Shown: positions 16,677 through 24,075 of the stretch, one piece after another
Layout: each line of letters starts with the position of its first letter
Position numbering within the stretch: position 1 is the stretch's first letter
The notes under the pieces: model-generated
Databases searched by the model: none
Told to the model about the DNA's origin: nothing
Seen by the model: the letters and a program-made list of their open reading frames with translations, nothing else
NCBI RefSeq assembly: GCF_900116705.1
Contig: NZ_FPBP01000010.1
Coordinates: 99,300 to 163,299 of the forward strand
Direction of reading: 5' to 3'
DNA from: Halomonas korlensis
GTDB taxonomy: Bacteria > Pseudomonadota > Gammaproteobacteria > Pseudomonadales > Halomonadaceae
DNA length: 64,000 nt
Made by a program: the position numbers and the translations under genes

Positions 16677-17686
16677 TCCAGACTCTCCAGATAACCGAGC
16701 AGTGTCTGTAGCTCTTCCGGCGACAGCTCGCTTGGCGGCATCTTGTTACCCGGCTTGATGTGCTGCGGGTCCGTAATCCAGCCACCCAGGTGTCCGATAC
16801 GATTGGGCACTGTGGCCCCGGCCAGCGTTTGCCGACTGGCGATGTGGGTCAGGTCGGGCCCGTCCTCGCCGTCGGCGGGCGTGCCGCGGATCGTGTGACA
16901 ATCGGCGCATTCTGCTTCGAGAAACACCTCGCGCCCCCGCGCCTGCGCGTCCGTCGCCGGCTCCCTGGCCGGTTGGCGTTGGTGAGCCAACCAGTCGTCG
17001 AACGCTTCCGGCGCCTCGGCCACGAGCAGGAAGGCCATCAAGGCATGCTGCGTGCCGCAGTACTCCGCGCACTGGCCGCGATAGACGCCTGGTTCGTCCG
17101 CCGTCATCGAGGTGAGATTGGTGCGCCCCGGTATCATGTCCGTCTTGCCCTGCAGGTTGGGCACCCAGAAGCTGTGTATGACATTGTCCGAGCTCAGCAG
17201 GAAGCGGATCGGCTCATCCACGGGTATATGAATCTCATTGGCTGTGGTGGCGATGCGGTCTCCCGCCTCATCCAGGTAGTGCACTTCCCACCACCACTGC
17301 TTACCGATGACTTCCACGGTCAGGGCGTCATCGGGAAGCGGCGCATGAATCGTGCGTCCGATGGAAAAGCTCGACAAGGCGAAGGGAATGGTCGCGGCCA
17401 GTGGCAGGATGATGCCACCGGCAATCACCAGGTTGCGGCTCTGGCGGACGCTCAGGGGAAGCTCAGCGTGTTTCTTATGGGCTCGGAAAACAGCCACCGC
17501 CAGCAGGGTGAGCACCAACAACGTGACGAGGGTGGCGACGAACAGCGTCGGCCACCAGAGCCGGGCAATCAGTTCGGCTGCCGAACCCGCCGGATCGAGA
17601 GCCGACTGGGAGCCTTCGCAGGCGGTCAAGAGCAGAACGACGGCTCCGAGCCAACCTGTCTTTCGGTAGACTTTCTTCAAGGACAT
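16673..17686 (-). CDS. ctaC: Cytochrome c oxidase subunit II with fused cytochrome c domain (caa3)
   Basis: About 337 residues. A lipoprotein-like signal (VVLLLTAC) is followed by two membrane helices, a cupredoxin domain with the CuA site CAEYCGTQHALM and the electron-entry WWWEVHY segment, and a C-terminal cytochrome c domain with CADCH. That layout defines the caa3 type. I chose the ATG at 17686 because it gives a standard basic signal peptide; ATGs at 17707 and 17710 are possible, and none has a strong ribosome site. It is the first gene of the leftward oxidase operon. Confidence 0.93.
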   Translation of the reverse strand: MSLKKVYRKTGWLGAVVLLLTACEGSQSALDPAGSAAELIARLWWPTLFVATLVTLLVLTLLAVAVFRAHKKHAELPLSVRQSRNLVIAGGIILPLAATIPFALSSFSIGRTIHAPLPDDALTVEVIGKQWWWEVHYLDEAGDRIATTANEIHIPVDEPIRFLLSSDNVIHSFWVPNLQGKTDMIPGRTNLTSMTADEPGVYRGQCAEYCGTQHALMAFLLVAEAPEAFDDWLAHQRQPAREPATDAQARGREVFLEAECADCHTIRGTPADGEDGPDLTHIASRQTLAGATVPNRIGHLGGWITDPQHIKPGNKMPPSELSPEELQTLLGYLESLE

Positions 17687-18078
17687 TGCATGAACAATCC
17701 GTTGCATCATGCGCCGCAAACCGATGGCGACACATCCCTTGCAAATACCGGTAGCCAAGGGTGCTGTGCCCATTGCCTATCAGCACGGCGTGGCGGTATC
17801 CCCCTGACGACTCATCAGAACCGGCCCTGGGTCTGAATCGTTACATTTACGAACATAACGGCTTTACCCTAGTCCAGGATTCTCTTTCCTGCCCAGCATT
17901 GCGGATGTCTCGTTGTCGGCCCTTCGATTTCCGCCAATTCGCTGCATTCAGTTGAGGACGCGCCATCTGGCAAGACATTCCCTCCTGCCGATACCGGTAT
18001 GCTCCGGCTTGTCATGTTCGCTATGCTCAAAAACATAGCATCAGACGGTTGGCATCTCGTCTAGGCAGAGGAGGAGTC
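17687..18078. promoter_or_regulatory. Divergent promoter region between ctaC and ctaG
   Basis: A 390-base spacer from which ctaC (left) and ctaG (right) are transcribed. It holds an inverted repeat CGTTA-N12-TAACG at 17839-17860 and a GCTATG/CATAGC hairpin at 18020-18039. I see no FNR box, which fits an oxidase used in air. A promoter cannot be fixed by eye. Confidence 0.5.
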
Positions 18079-18948
18079 ATGTGGGAGCTGGAGCGCGTCG
18101 TCGGCTACCTGCTGCCCTGGGAGTTTTCGCCCGCCTGGGCCATTGCCTGTCTTGTTGCGGCCGGGTGCTACCTGCGCGGCCTGAAGCGGCAGCGAAGCAA
18201 GGGTCAGGCGCCGGACCTCTGGCGATCATTCGCCTTTTTACTGGGCGTCATCGGGGTCTATGCAGTTACCCAGACGCAATACGACTACCTGTCCCAGTTC
18301 ATGTTCTTCACTCATCGTGCTCAGCATCTGGTATTGCATCACATGGCGCCGTTTCTGATCGCCCTGGCCGCGCCGCTGCCGGTACTGGCGGCAGGTCTGC
18401 CAGTTCGAAGCGTGAGCCTCCCAGGGCGAGCCATGGCAGGACGGGTCCTGGGCCCGCTGTACCGCCTGTTGCAACATCCGCTGATCGCCCCGCTGCTGTT
18501 CGTCGGGCTGATCTACTTCTGGCTCATCCCGGAAATCCACTTCGATGCGATGCTCAGTCGTCAGCTTTACCAGATCATGAACTGGAGCATGCTACTCGAT
18601 GGCCTGCTGTTCTGGTGGTTGATGCTCGATCCGCGTACCCCCGAGCAGGGTGGGCTGGGGTACGGAACACGCATCCTGGTGATGCTGGCAGTGATTACGC
18701 CACAGGTTCTGTTGGGGGCCTACTTCACTTTCAGCGAAAGGGTCCTGTTCGACGTTTATGACGTCTGTGGCCGCGCCTGGCCGATCGCGCCACTGACCGA
18801 CCAACGGCTCGGTGGCCTGCTTACATGGATACCCGCATCGATGATGAGCGTGATCGGCATATTGATCGTGGTTCGCCACATACTCGCTGGAAAGGACGAC
18901 GCGAACACGGGCAAAGCAGACCCTGAACGGGGGATGACTCAACCATGA
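18079..18948 (+). CDS. ctaG: caa3-type oxidase assembly factor CtaG
   Basis: A 289-residue membrane protein with about seven helices, of the CtaG_caa3 family (unrelated to Cox11-type CtaG). Family features include the FFTHRAQHLVLHHMAPFLIAL segment and late histidine/aspartate positions near PLTDQRLGGLL. It helps build the CuA/haem-copper centre. The ATG at 18079 sits behind AGAGGAGGAG; the earlier in-frame start is unsupported. It is divergent from the oxidase operon and overlaps sco by ATGA. Confidence 0.87.
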   Translation: MWELERVVGYLLPWEFSPAWAIACLVAAGCYLRGLKRQRSKGQAPDLWRSFAFLLGVIGVYAVTQTQYDYLSQFMFFTHRAQHLVLHHMAPFLIALAAPLPVLAAGLPVRSVSLPGRAMAGRVLGPLYRLLQHPLIAPLLFVGLIYFWLIPEIHFDAMLSRQLYQIMNWSMLLDGLLFWWLMLDPRTPEQGGLGYGTRILVMLAVITPQVLLGAYFTFSERVLFDVYDVCGRAWPIAPLTDQRLGGLLTWIPASMMSVIGILIVVRHILAGKDDANTGKADPERGMTQP

Positions 18949-19607
18949 ACGCCATGACGCACATTGCAGGCCCGGTGGGGCGATGCCTACCTTGCCTCCT
19001 TCCGGGGCGCTTGTCGAAAGCTGTGCTCATGGGAGGGGTATTCATGCTCGGCTCATGGCTGGCGGGTTGTTCCGACACCGACTGGCAGACCAAGGACATT
19101 TCCGGACTCATGCCACCGTTGGAATTCGATCTCACCAGCGAATCGGGGGAGACGGTCGTTGCGCAGGCCTTTCGTGGCGATGTAACGCTGCTTTTCTTCG
19201 GCTTCACCCACTGCCATGACGTCTGCCCGACAACCATGGCGCATCTCGACTCGATCATTGGCGAACTCGATGAAGAGGCGCGCGGCGACCTGCAGGTCCT
19301 TTTTGTCTCGGTGGATCCGTCCCGCGACGATCCCGATACCTTGCGTGAATACACTGCGAATTACGGCCCCGAGTTCGTTGGGGTTACCGGCACCGAGGAC
19401 GCGCTGAATGCCCTGACACGCCGTTACCGCGTGACTTACAGCCATGGGGAAAAGGACGAGACCGACCACTATGACGTGTCGCACCCAAATGCGGTATTCG
19501 CGTTCGATCGGGAAGGAAAAGCACAGTTTCTGATCCGGGAGAGCGATCCCAGGAAAGTGGTTATCGATGACCTGCGTAAGCTGCTTGGTCGCCGTCTCGG
19601 GGCGTGA
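18945..19607 (+). CDS. SCO1/SenC copper chaperone for the oxidase
   Basis: A 220-residue thioredoxin-fold protein with a membrane/lipoprotein signal (SWLAGC), the copper-binding CHDVCP motif and the distal His in DVSHPN. It delivers copper to CuA of CtaC. The family fold ends at about DDLRKLL; the last seven residues and the stop codon lie inside a displaced copy of the fnr 3' end, read in another frame. The coding frame was therefore probably closed by the rearrangement, at the cost of at most a few residues. Function should be intact. Confidence 0.9.
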   Translation: MNAMTHIAGPVGRCLPCLLPGRLSKAVLMGGVFMLGSWLAGCSDTDWQTKDISGLMPPLEFDLTSESGETVVAQAFRGDVTLLFFGFTHCHDVCPTTMAHLDSIIGELDEEARGDLQVLFVSVDPSRDDPDTLREYTANYGPEFVGVTGTEDALNALTRRYRVTYSHGEKDETDHYDVSHPNAVFAFDREGKAQFLIRESDPRKVVIDDLRKLLGRRLGA

Positions 19608-19735
19608 GATTCATATCCTCGATCCGGGTACCCAGCGCTGTGTCGGGATAAGAAAGCCCTCGATTCGCCTGGCGTTAGCTAAACGGTCGTGGCTGGCCAT
19701 TGGTTACTCACCAACAAGTGCTGGTCAACCATTAC
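19586..19735 (+). pseudogene. Decayed second copy of the fnr 3' end (repeat copy B)
   Basis: In the fnr phase this reads LVAVSGREIHILDP..., matching residues 223-236 of the intact FNR at 1448-2212. It then loses frame through a one-base deletion around 19647-19653, so the FNR stop is missed. Similarity continues for about 55 bases past the old stop and ends just before the ttcA stop codon. It has no promoter or start and overlaps the end of sco. It is a fossil of an fnr-ttcA junction or of a duplication. Confidence 0.88.
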
Positions 19736-19739
19736 CCGC

Positions 19740-20663
19740 TTACCGTTTGAGGGTGTCGAGGATATCGATCCTGTCGGCCTGCATGCGCGCCTGTTTATCT
19801 TCAAGCCCCGCAAAGTCGAACAAGTCTCGATCGGCGAGTTGTGATGGAGCAACCTGGGTCACCGCCTTGAACATGCTTTCCAGCCGTCCGGGATGCGTCG
19901 CCTCCCACTCGGCCAGCATTTCCTTGACCACCTGACGCTGCAGGTTGGGCTGGGAGCCGCAAAGATTGCAGGGAATGATGGGGAAATCCATCAGCCGCGC
20001 GAATTCGGCGATATCCGCCTCGCGGCAGTAGGCCAGCGGCCGGATGACGATATTCCGGCCGTCGTCGGATAGCAGCTTCGGCGGCATCGCCTTGAGGCTG
20101 CCGCCGAAGAACAGATTGAGAAACAGCGTCTCGAGGATATCTTCCCGATGGTGGCCGAGCGCGATCTTGGTCGCTCCGATCTCTTCGGCGAACCCATAGA
20201 GCGAGCCACGACGCAGTCGCGAGCACAGCGCGCAGGTCGTCTTGCCTTCGGGTGTCTTCTCCTTGACCACCGAGTAGGTATCGCGCTCGAGGATGTGATA
20301 CTCGGCGCCGATGCCGTCGAGATACTCGGGCAGCACGTGTTCGGGAAAGCCCGGCTGTTTCTGGTCCATGTTCACGGCCACCAGTGAGAAATTCACCGGC
20401 GCGTTGCGCTGGAGGTTGCGCAGGATTTCCAGCAGGGTGTAGCTATCCTTGCCGCCGGAGAGGCAGACCATCACCCGGTCGCCCTCGCGAATCATGTCGT
20501 AATCGATGATGGCATGCCCCACCTGCCGCCGCAGGCGCTTCTGCAGCTTGTTGAACTCACGCCGGCTCTTGTTGGCGTCAAGACTATCCCGCGTCATCGG
20601 CTGCGTGTTGCCGGGAGATAGTGAGTCGGTGGAGCGAGGGTCGAAGTTCAGGGCATCTTGCAT
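19740..20663 (-). CDS. ttcA: tRNA 2-thiocytidine(32) synthetase TtcA
   Basis: A 307-residue PP-loop ATPase. It has the [12 protein letters not shown]-loop near residue 70 and two CxxC pairs (CALC and CNLC) that hold the Fe-S cluster. TtcA thiolates C32 of several tRNAs in the cytoplasm. It converges on the fnr remnant; fnr and ttcA are close neighbours in many gammaproteobacteria. The ribosome site is weak. The C-terminus is intact despite lying at the edge of the rearranged segment. Confidence 0.94.
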   Translation of the reverse strand: MQDALNFDPRSTDSLSPGNTQPMTRDSLDANKSRREFNKLQKRLRRQVGHAIIDYDMIREGDRVMVCLSGGKDSYTLLEILRNLQRNAPVNFSLVAVNMDQKQPGFPEHVLPEYLDGIGAEYHILERDTYSVVKEKTPEGKTTCALCSRLRRGSLYGFAEEIGATKIALGHHREDILETLFLNLFFGGSLKAMPPKLLSDDGRNIVIRPLAYCREADIAEFARLMDFPIIPCNLCGSQPNLQRQVVKEMLAEWEATHPGRLESMFKAVTQVAPSQLADRDLFDFAGLEDKQARMQADRIDILDTLKR

Positions 20664-20769
20664 GGTCGGTGCACTGCCAGAGCGGCTGGAAATGGTCGGC
20701 GCTCATCCTACCATCGCCGCCGCTCGCTGGCGACGCCAGCCACAGGCCGCCATCGGGCGTGGTGACGGG

Positions 20770-21396
20770 TCATGAACTGCGTTTGGCCAGCATGGCGCCG
20801 CGCTCCAGGCGCAGGTACATCAGTGCCGTGGTCACGGCGTCACCCAGGGCGGTGTGACGCCCCATCACCGGCACTCCCAGGCGTTCGGCCACCTGCTCGA
20901 AGCGCGGCCGGACATCCAGTTCGGGATGGCTGCGGCGTAGCTGGCGAGCATAGGTTTGAGCCACGTCGATACCGGCATTGGGCAGCTCGAAACCAAAGCG
21001 TGGGCGCAGCTCACGATTGAGAATCGCCAGATCGAAACCCAGATGCCAACCCACCAGGGGGCGATTGCCGATGAAGTCGAGAAAACGGGCCAATGCAGAC
21101 TCGACCGTTTCGCCATCCACCAGATCAACGCCACGCAGGCCGTGAACGCGAATAGAGTCGCCGCTGAGGCTCGCAGGGCATGACAGACGCAGATCAAGCG
21201 AATCGCTGGTGAGTATTCGATCACCGCGGATCTTGACCGCTGCAAGCGATACCAGCTCGGCGCGACGCGTATCGATGCCAGTCGTCTCGCAATCGATGAC
21301 TACGAGCTCATCACCGGTATAAGGATGAAACAGCCAGGCGTAATCTCCATCAACCTGTCGGCGCCGGTCGGCGGCCCGACGCAGTATCTTCAGCAT
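20770..21396 (-). CDS. DnaQ-family 3'-5' exonuclease (DNA polymerase III epsilon-like)
   Basis: A 208-residue DEDDh exonuclease. The motifs are DCETTG (Exo I), HLGFD (Exo II) and HTALGD (Exo III). The ATG at 21396 follows GGGAG at seven bases; an earlier in-frame start lacks support. It lacks the clear beta-clamp region of the true epsilon subunit and is the paralog commonly encoded beside the cNMP/CBS/DUF294 protein and the acetate symporter. Its nucleic-acid substrate in that setting is unknown. It lies 64 bases from the next gene in the same direction, so co-transcription is likely. Confidence 0.87.
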   Translation of the reverse strand: MLKILRRAADRRRQVDGDYAWLFHPYTGDELVVIDCETTGIDTRRAELVSLAAVKIRGDRILTSDSLDLRLSCPASLSGDSIRVHGLRGVDLVDGETVESALARFLDFIGNRPLVGWHLGFDLAILNRELRPRFGFELPNAGIDVAQTYARQLRRSHPELDVRPRFEQVAERLGVPVMGRHTALGDAVTTALMYLRLERGAMLAKRSS

Positions 21397-21460
21397 TGCG
21401 ATGCTCCCTGACGTTCTGTTGCTTTCCAATGGTCGTTCCTTGACAACCGCTCATGCCGTT

Positions 21461-23284
21461 TCATGAATATTCCAGGTGATAGCGATGCGACAGGCGCTGT
21501 TTGAAGTCCTTGACGATATGCAGCGCTTCGCGAAGCAGGTCGCGCTCCAGGGAAGACAGGTCCTGCACCACGACGCGATCGGGGTTGTCGCTGCCGTCTA
21601 GCGCATCATCGAGACGGGCCAGCTGCTGCCTTAGCCTGAGTTCGGTAAACAGCGACAGGGCCTCACCGAGATCATCGGCAAAGTCACGCTTCAAGCGCCC
21701 GTCCTGCGCCAGGGCGTCGAGACGCTCTAGCGTCGAGGTGGCGTGGATCCGGCGCTCCAGCGCCAGTGTGCGCACGCCGTGCACGATAGGAAAAATCCCG
21801 CCTTTCTTGATGTCGATACCGTGCTGCTGCTTCTTCAGGGAGCCGAACAGCGTCAATGGCGTCGAGAACCGCAGGGTGGTACGAGCAAAATAGGACAACA
21901 GGATCTCATCTCGCGAACAGCACTCGAAGAGCTCTTCGCGTACTCGGTCAAGCAACACCGGGTTGCCGGCGACGGCATGCGAATCGAGCATGATGGCGAG
22001 CTTCATCAGGCTATCGCCGTTACGTGTCGCCGCCCAATGAGCGATACGGTCTCGCCACTGACTCACGGTGGCGACCCACTCGGGGTTGGAGACCATGATG
22101 TTGCCGGGACAGGGCGGGTAGCCCAGTTCGATCAGCGTTTCGGTCAGCCGCTGCATCTGCTCGGCGCAGTCCGGCCACTCCACTTCATCGGCGAGAATCA
22201 GGCCATTGTCCTGATCGGTCTTGAGGATCTGCTCGCCACGCCCTTCACTGCCCATCACCATCAGGCAACTGTCTGCGTGGTAGCGCTCATCGATCACGAA
22301 GCTCCACGCCTTGCTCATGATGCGGCCGTTGAGGGCCGCCAACAGCCCCATGGCGAAACGCAGCTTGACGCCCTGCGCCATCAGTGCCCGCACCAGCTCC
22401 GGGGTGCGGCGGCTGGCGGTGGCCAGTGCCGCGAGGCTATTGGCCTGCTCCACCTGCAGGGTGACCACATAACTGCGACTGGAAAAGAAACTCAACACGT
22501 CGGTGAGTTCCACGACGCCCACCGGGCGCTCCTGGTCGACGACGACCACCCGTTCCACCTTGAAGCGGGTCATCAACACCAATACCTCGAAGAGGTACTG
22601 ACCCGGCGCCACGCTGACCAGCTCAAAGTGGGCAATCGACTGGACCGGGCTATCCTTCGCCAGCCCTTGCAGCACGAGGGCGTTGAGTAGATCGGTCTTG
22701 GTGATCATGCCAGCCCCCCGCTCACTCTTGACCAGCAGGCTGTCGGCATGGCTCTCGTGCAGGGTGGCGACCGCCTCGGCAATGGTGGCCGTCTCGCTCA
22801 CGCAAAGCGGTTCACGCATGCACTCGCTCACCTTGGCGAGCATGAAACCGGCCATGGTTACGCCACCCTCGGCACGCTGCTCAGTCAGCAGGCGCGTCTT
22901 GTGGGATAGCGTCTGGCGAAAGAACTCATCGAACGGCGGATAGTCGTCGCACAATTGCAGGAACAGCCCCTTGGGCAAGAGATAACAGAGGCTCTCCTGC
23001 TCGGCACGAAACCGGTAGCGGCTTTTTCCATTGATGATGCTGATGGCGCCGAAAAGGTCGCCGGCAGTGTAGTGGCCGATGCGTGATTGATTGGTGGGTA
23101 GGGTGGGATCCAGTTCGGCGACTTCTCCCTTGTGAATGATGAAGACGTATTCTCCGGGCTGGCCGGTTTCTAGAATGATCTCGTCACGATCGAAATAGGC
23201 CAAATCAATGCCACTTCGGATGCGCTCGCGCCCTTCCTCATCGAGAAAGGTAAAAGGCGGCTGAGAGAGATCGACCTCGACCAT
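21461..23284 (-). CDS. cNMP-binding / CBS / DUF294 nucleotidyltransferase-like protein
   Basis: About 607 residues. An N-terminal cyclic-nucleotide-binding-like domain (about 20-130) is followed by a CBS pair (about 155-275). A GlnD-like nucleotidyltransferase domain comes next, with MGSEGRGEQ and a TDQDN acidic motif, then a C-terminal DUF294 substrate-binding domain. The ATG at 23284 has GAGGA eight bases upstream. In related bacteria this gene sits with the acetate symporter and a DnaQ-like nuclease. It is thought to be a signalling protein, but what it modifies is not established. It is divergent from the symporter operon. Confidence 0.86.
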   Translation of the reverse strand: MVEVDLSQPPFTFLDEEGRERIRSGIDLAYFDRDEIILETGQPGEYVFIIHKGEVAELDPTLPTNQSRIGHYTAGDLFGAISIINGKSRYRFRAEQESLCYLLPKGLFLQLCDDYPPFDEFFRQTLSHKTRLLTEQRAEGGVTMAGFMLAKVSECMREPLCVSETATIAEAVATLHESHADSLLVKSERGAGMITKTDLLNALVLQGLAKDSPVQSIAHFELVSVAPGQYLFEVLVLMTRFKVERVVVVDQERPVGVVELTDVLSFFSSRSYVVTLQVEQANSLAALATASRRTPELVRALMAQGVKLRFAMGLLAALNGRIMSKAWSFVIDERYHADSCLMVMGSEGRGEQILKTDQDNGLILADEVEWPDCAEQMQRLTETLIELGYPPCPGNIMVSNPEWVATVSQWRDRIAHWAATRNGDSLMKLAIMLDSHAVAGNPVLLDRVREELFECCSRDEILLSYFARTTLRFSTPLTLFGSLKKQQHGIDIKKGGIFPIVHGVRTLALERRIHATSTLERLDALAQDGRLKRDFADDLGEALSLFTELRLRQQLARLDDALDGSDNPDRVVVQDLSSLERDLLREALHIVKDFKQRLSHRYHLEYS

Positions 23285-23383
23285 GGATGGTGTCCTCGTT
23301 ATGTGGCCATCTCCCCCAAGGGGGAATTGAGATATCACGGCCACGAAGATATGACGATAACAAAGTCGGGTTTCAGGAAAGAA

Positions 23384-23400
23384 CCTAGACGATCGTCCTA
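23384..23400. promoter_or_regulatory. Candidate regulator site 1 upstream of the symporter operon
   Basis: CCTAGACGATCGTCCTA contains the perfect palindrome GACGATCGTC. A near copy lies 81 bp downstream. CrbR, encoded nearby, is the obvious candidate ligand but this is untested. Confidence 0.45.
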
Positions 23401-23464
23401 TTTGCTCCCGTTAGGCCATTGCCCTGAGTCTAGCGGGAGGCAACACTCGTTGGCGCTTTTGATG

Positions 23465-23481
23465 CCTAGACAATCGTCCAA
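23465..23481. promoter_or_regulatory. Candidate regulator site 2 upstream of the symporter operon
   Basis: CCTAGACAATCGTCCAA matches site 1 at 15 of 17 positions and is in the same orientation. The 81-bp spacing is close to eight helical turns. Confidence 0.45.
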
Positions 23482-23808
23482 TGCCTCGCCCAAAAGAAAC
23501 CGGATATATCCATAAAACAGATAGTATTTTGTTGATTTAAATGCTTTTATGTTGAATATGAGTAATTAAAATTTTTCTCATGATACCAAAGTCTGGGATT
23601 TATTTTTGGGCACTCATTGCCCACTATTCAGCGGTGCGGGACTCAGGGGCAATTGCACGTCGACAAGACGTCTCGTCATCTGACATGCAACACGATGCGA
23701 AGGCACCATGTCGGCGAGAAGAAATAACCATGTATACGCGCAATTGCCCTGGTGAGTCCGCCGACTATCGGTGCAAGTGACTATCCCAAAAAAACGGAGA
23801 GCTACACG

Positions 23809-24069
23809 ATGGCTGAAGACACATCCAACGCCGATGCATATTGGAAGGCGAATAAGCGCCTGATAGGAGGTTGCCTGGCCGTCTGGGCACTGGTGTCCTA
23901 CGGCTTTGCCATCCTGCTGCGTCCGCTGCTGGCGGGCATCCCCGTCGGAGGAACGGATCTGGGTTTCTGGTTCGCTCAGCAGGGCTCGATCCTGACCTTC
24001 ATCTGCATCATTTTCTTCTACGCATGGAAAATGAATCGGCTCGACAAAAAGTTCGGCCTGGGGGAGTAA
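23809..24069 (+). CDS. DUF4212 small subunit of sodium:solute (acetate) symporter
   Basis: An 86-residue protein with two membrane helices (about 22-42 and 55-75) and the YWKANKRLI...FYAWKMNRLDKKFG pattern of the DUF4212 family. That family is always encoded just before a VC_2705-type sodium:solute symporter. The ATG at 23809 follows GGAGA; the longer frame is unsupported. Six bases separate it from the large subunit, with which it presumably forms a complex. Confidence 0.92.
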   Translation: MAEDTSNADAYWKANKRLIGGCLAVWALVSYGFAILLRPLLAGIPVGGTDLGFWFAQQGSILTFICIIFFYAWKMNRLDKKFGLGE

Positions 24070-24075
24070 GCCAGC

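Larger units (their letters stand above)
23285..23808. promoter_or_regulatory. Divergent control region, DUF294 gene / acetate symporter operon
   Basis: A 520-base spacer with no credible gene. It is GC-poor around 23510-23580, as expected for a promoter, and carries two copies of a 17-bp motif (listed separately) that make good candidates for activator binding. The ribosome site GGAGA precedes the DUF4212 start. Confidence 0.6.

Noticed and set aside
2213..19585. Calling the accessory segment a transposon, prophage or ICE
   Set aside because: No transposase, integrase, phage or conjugation gene and no short terminal repeats were seen. Only the fnr-tail duplication supports movement.
23580..23780. 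A 66-codon plus-strand frame before the DUF4212 gene
   Set aside because: It lies in the control region, with no motif and no good ribosome site.
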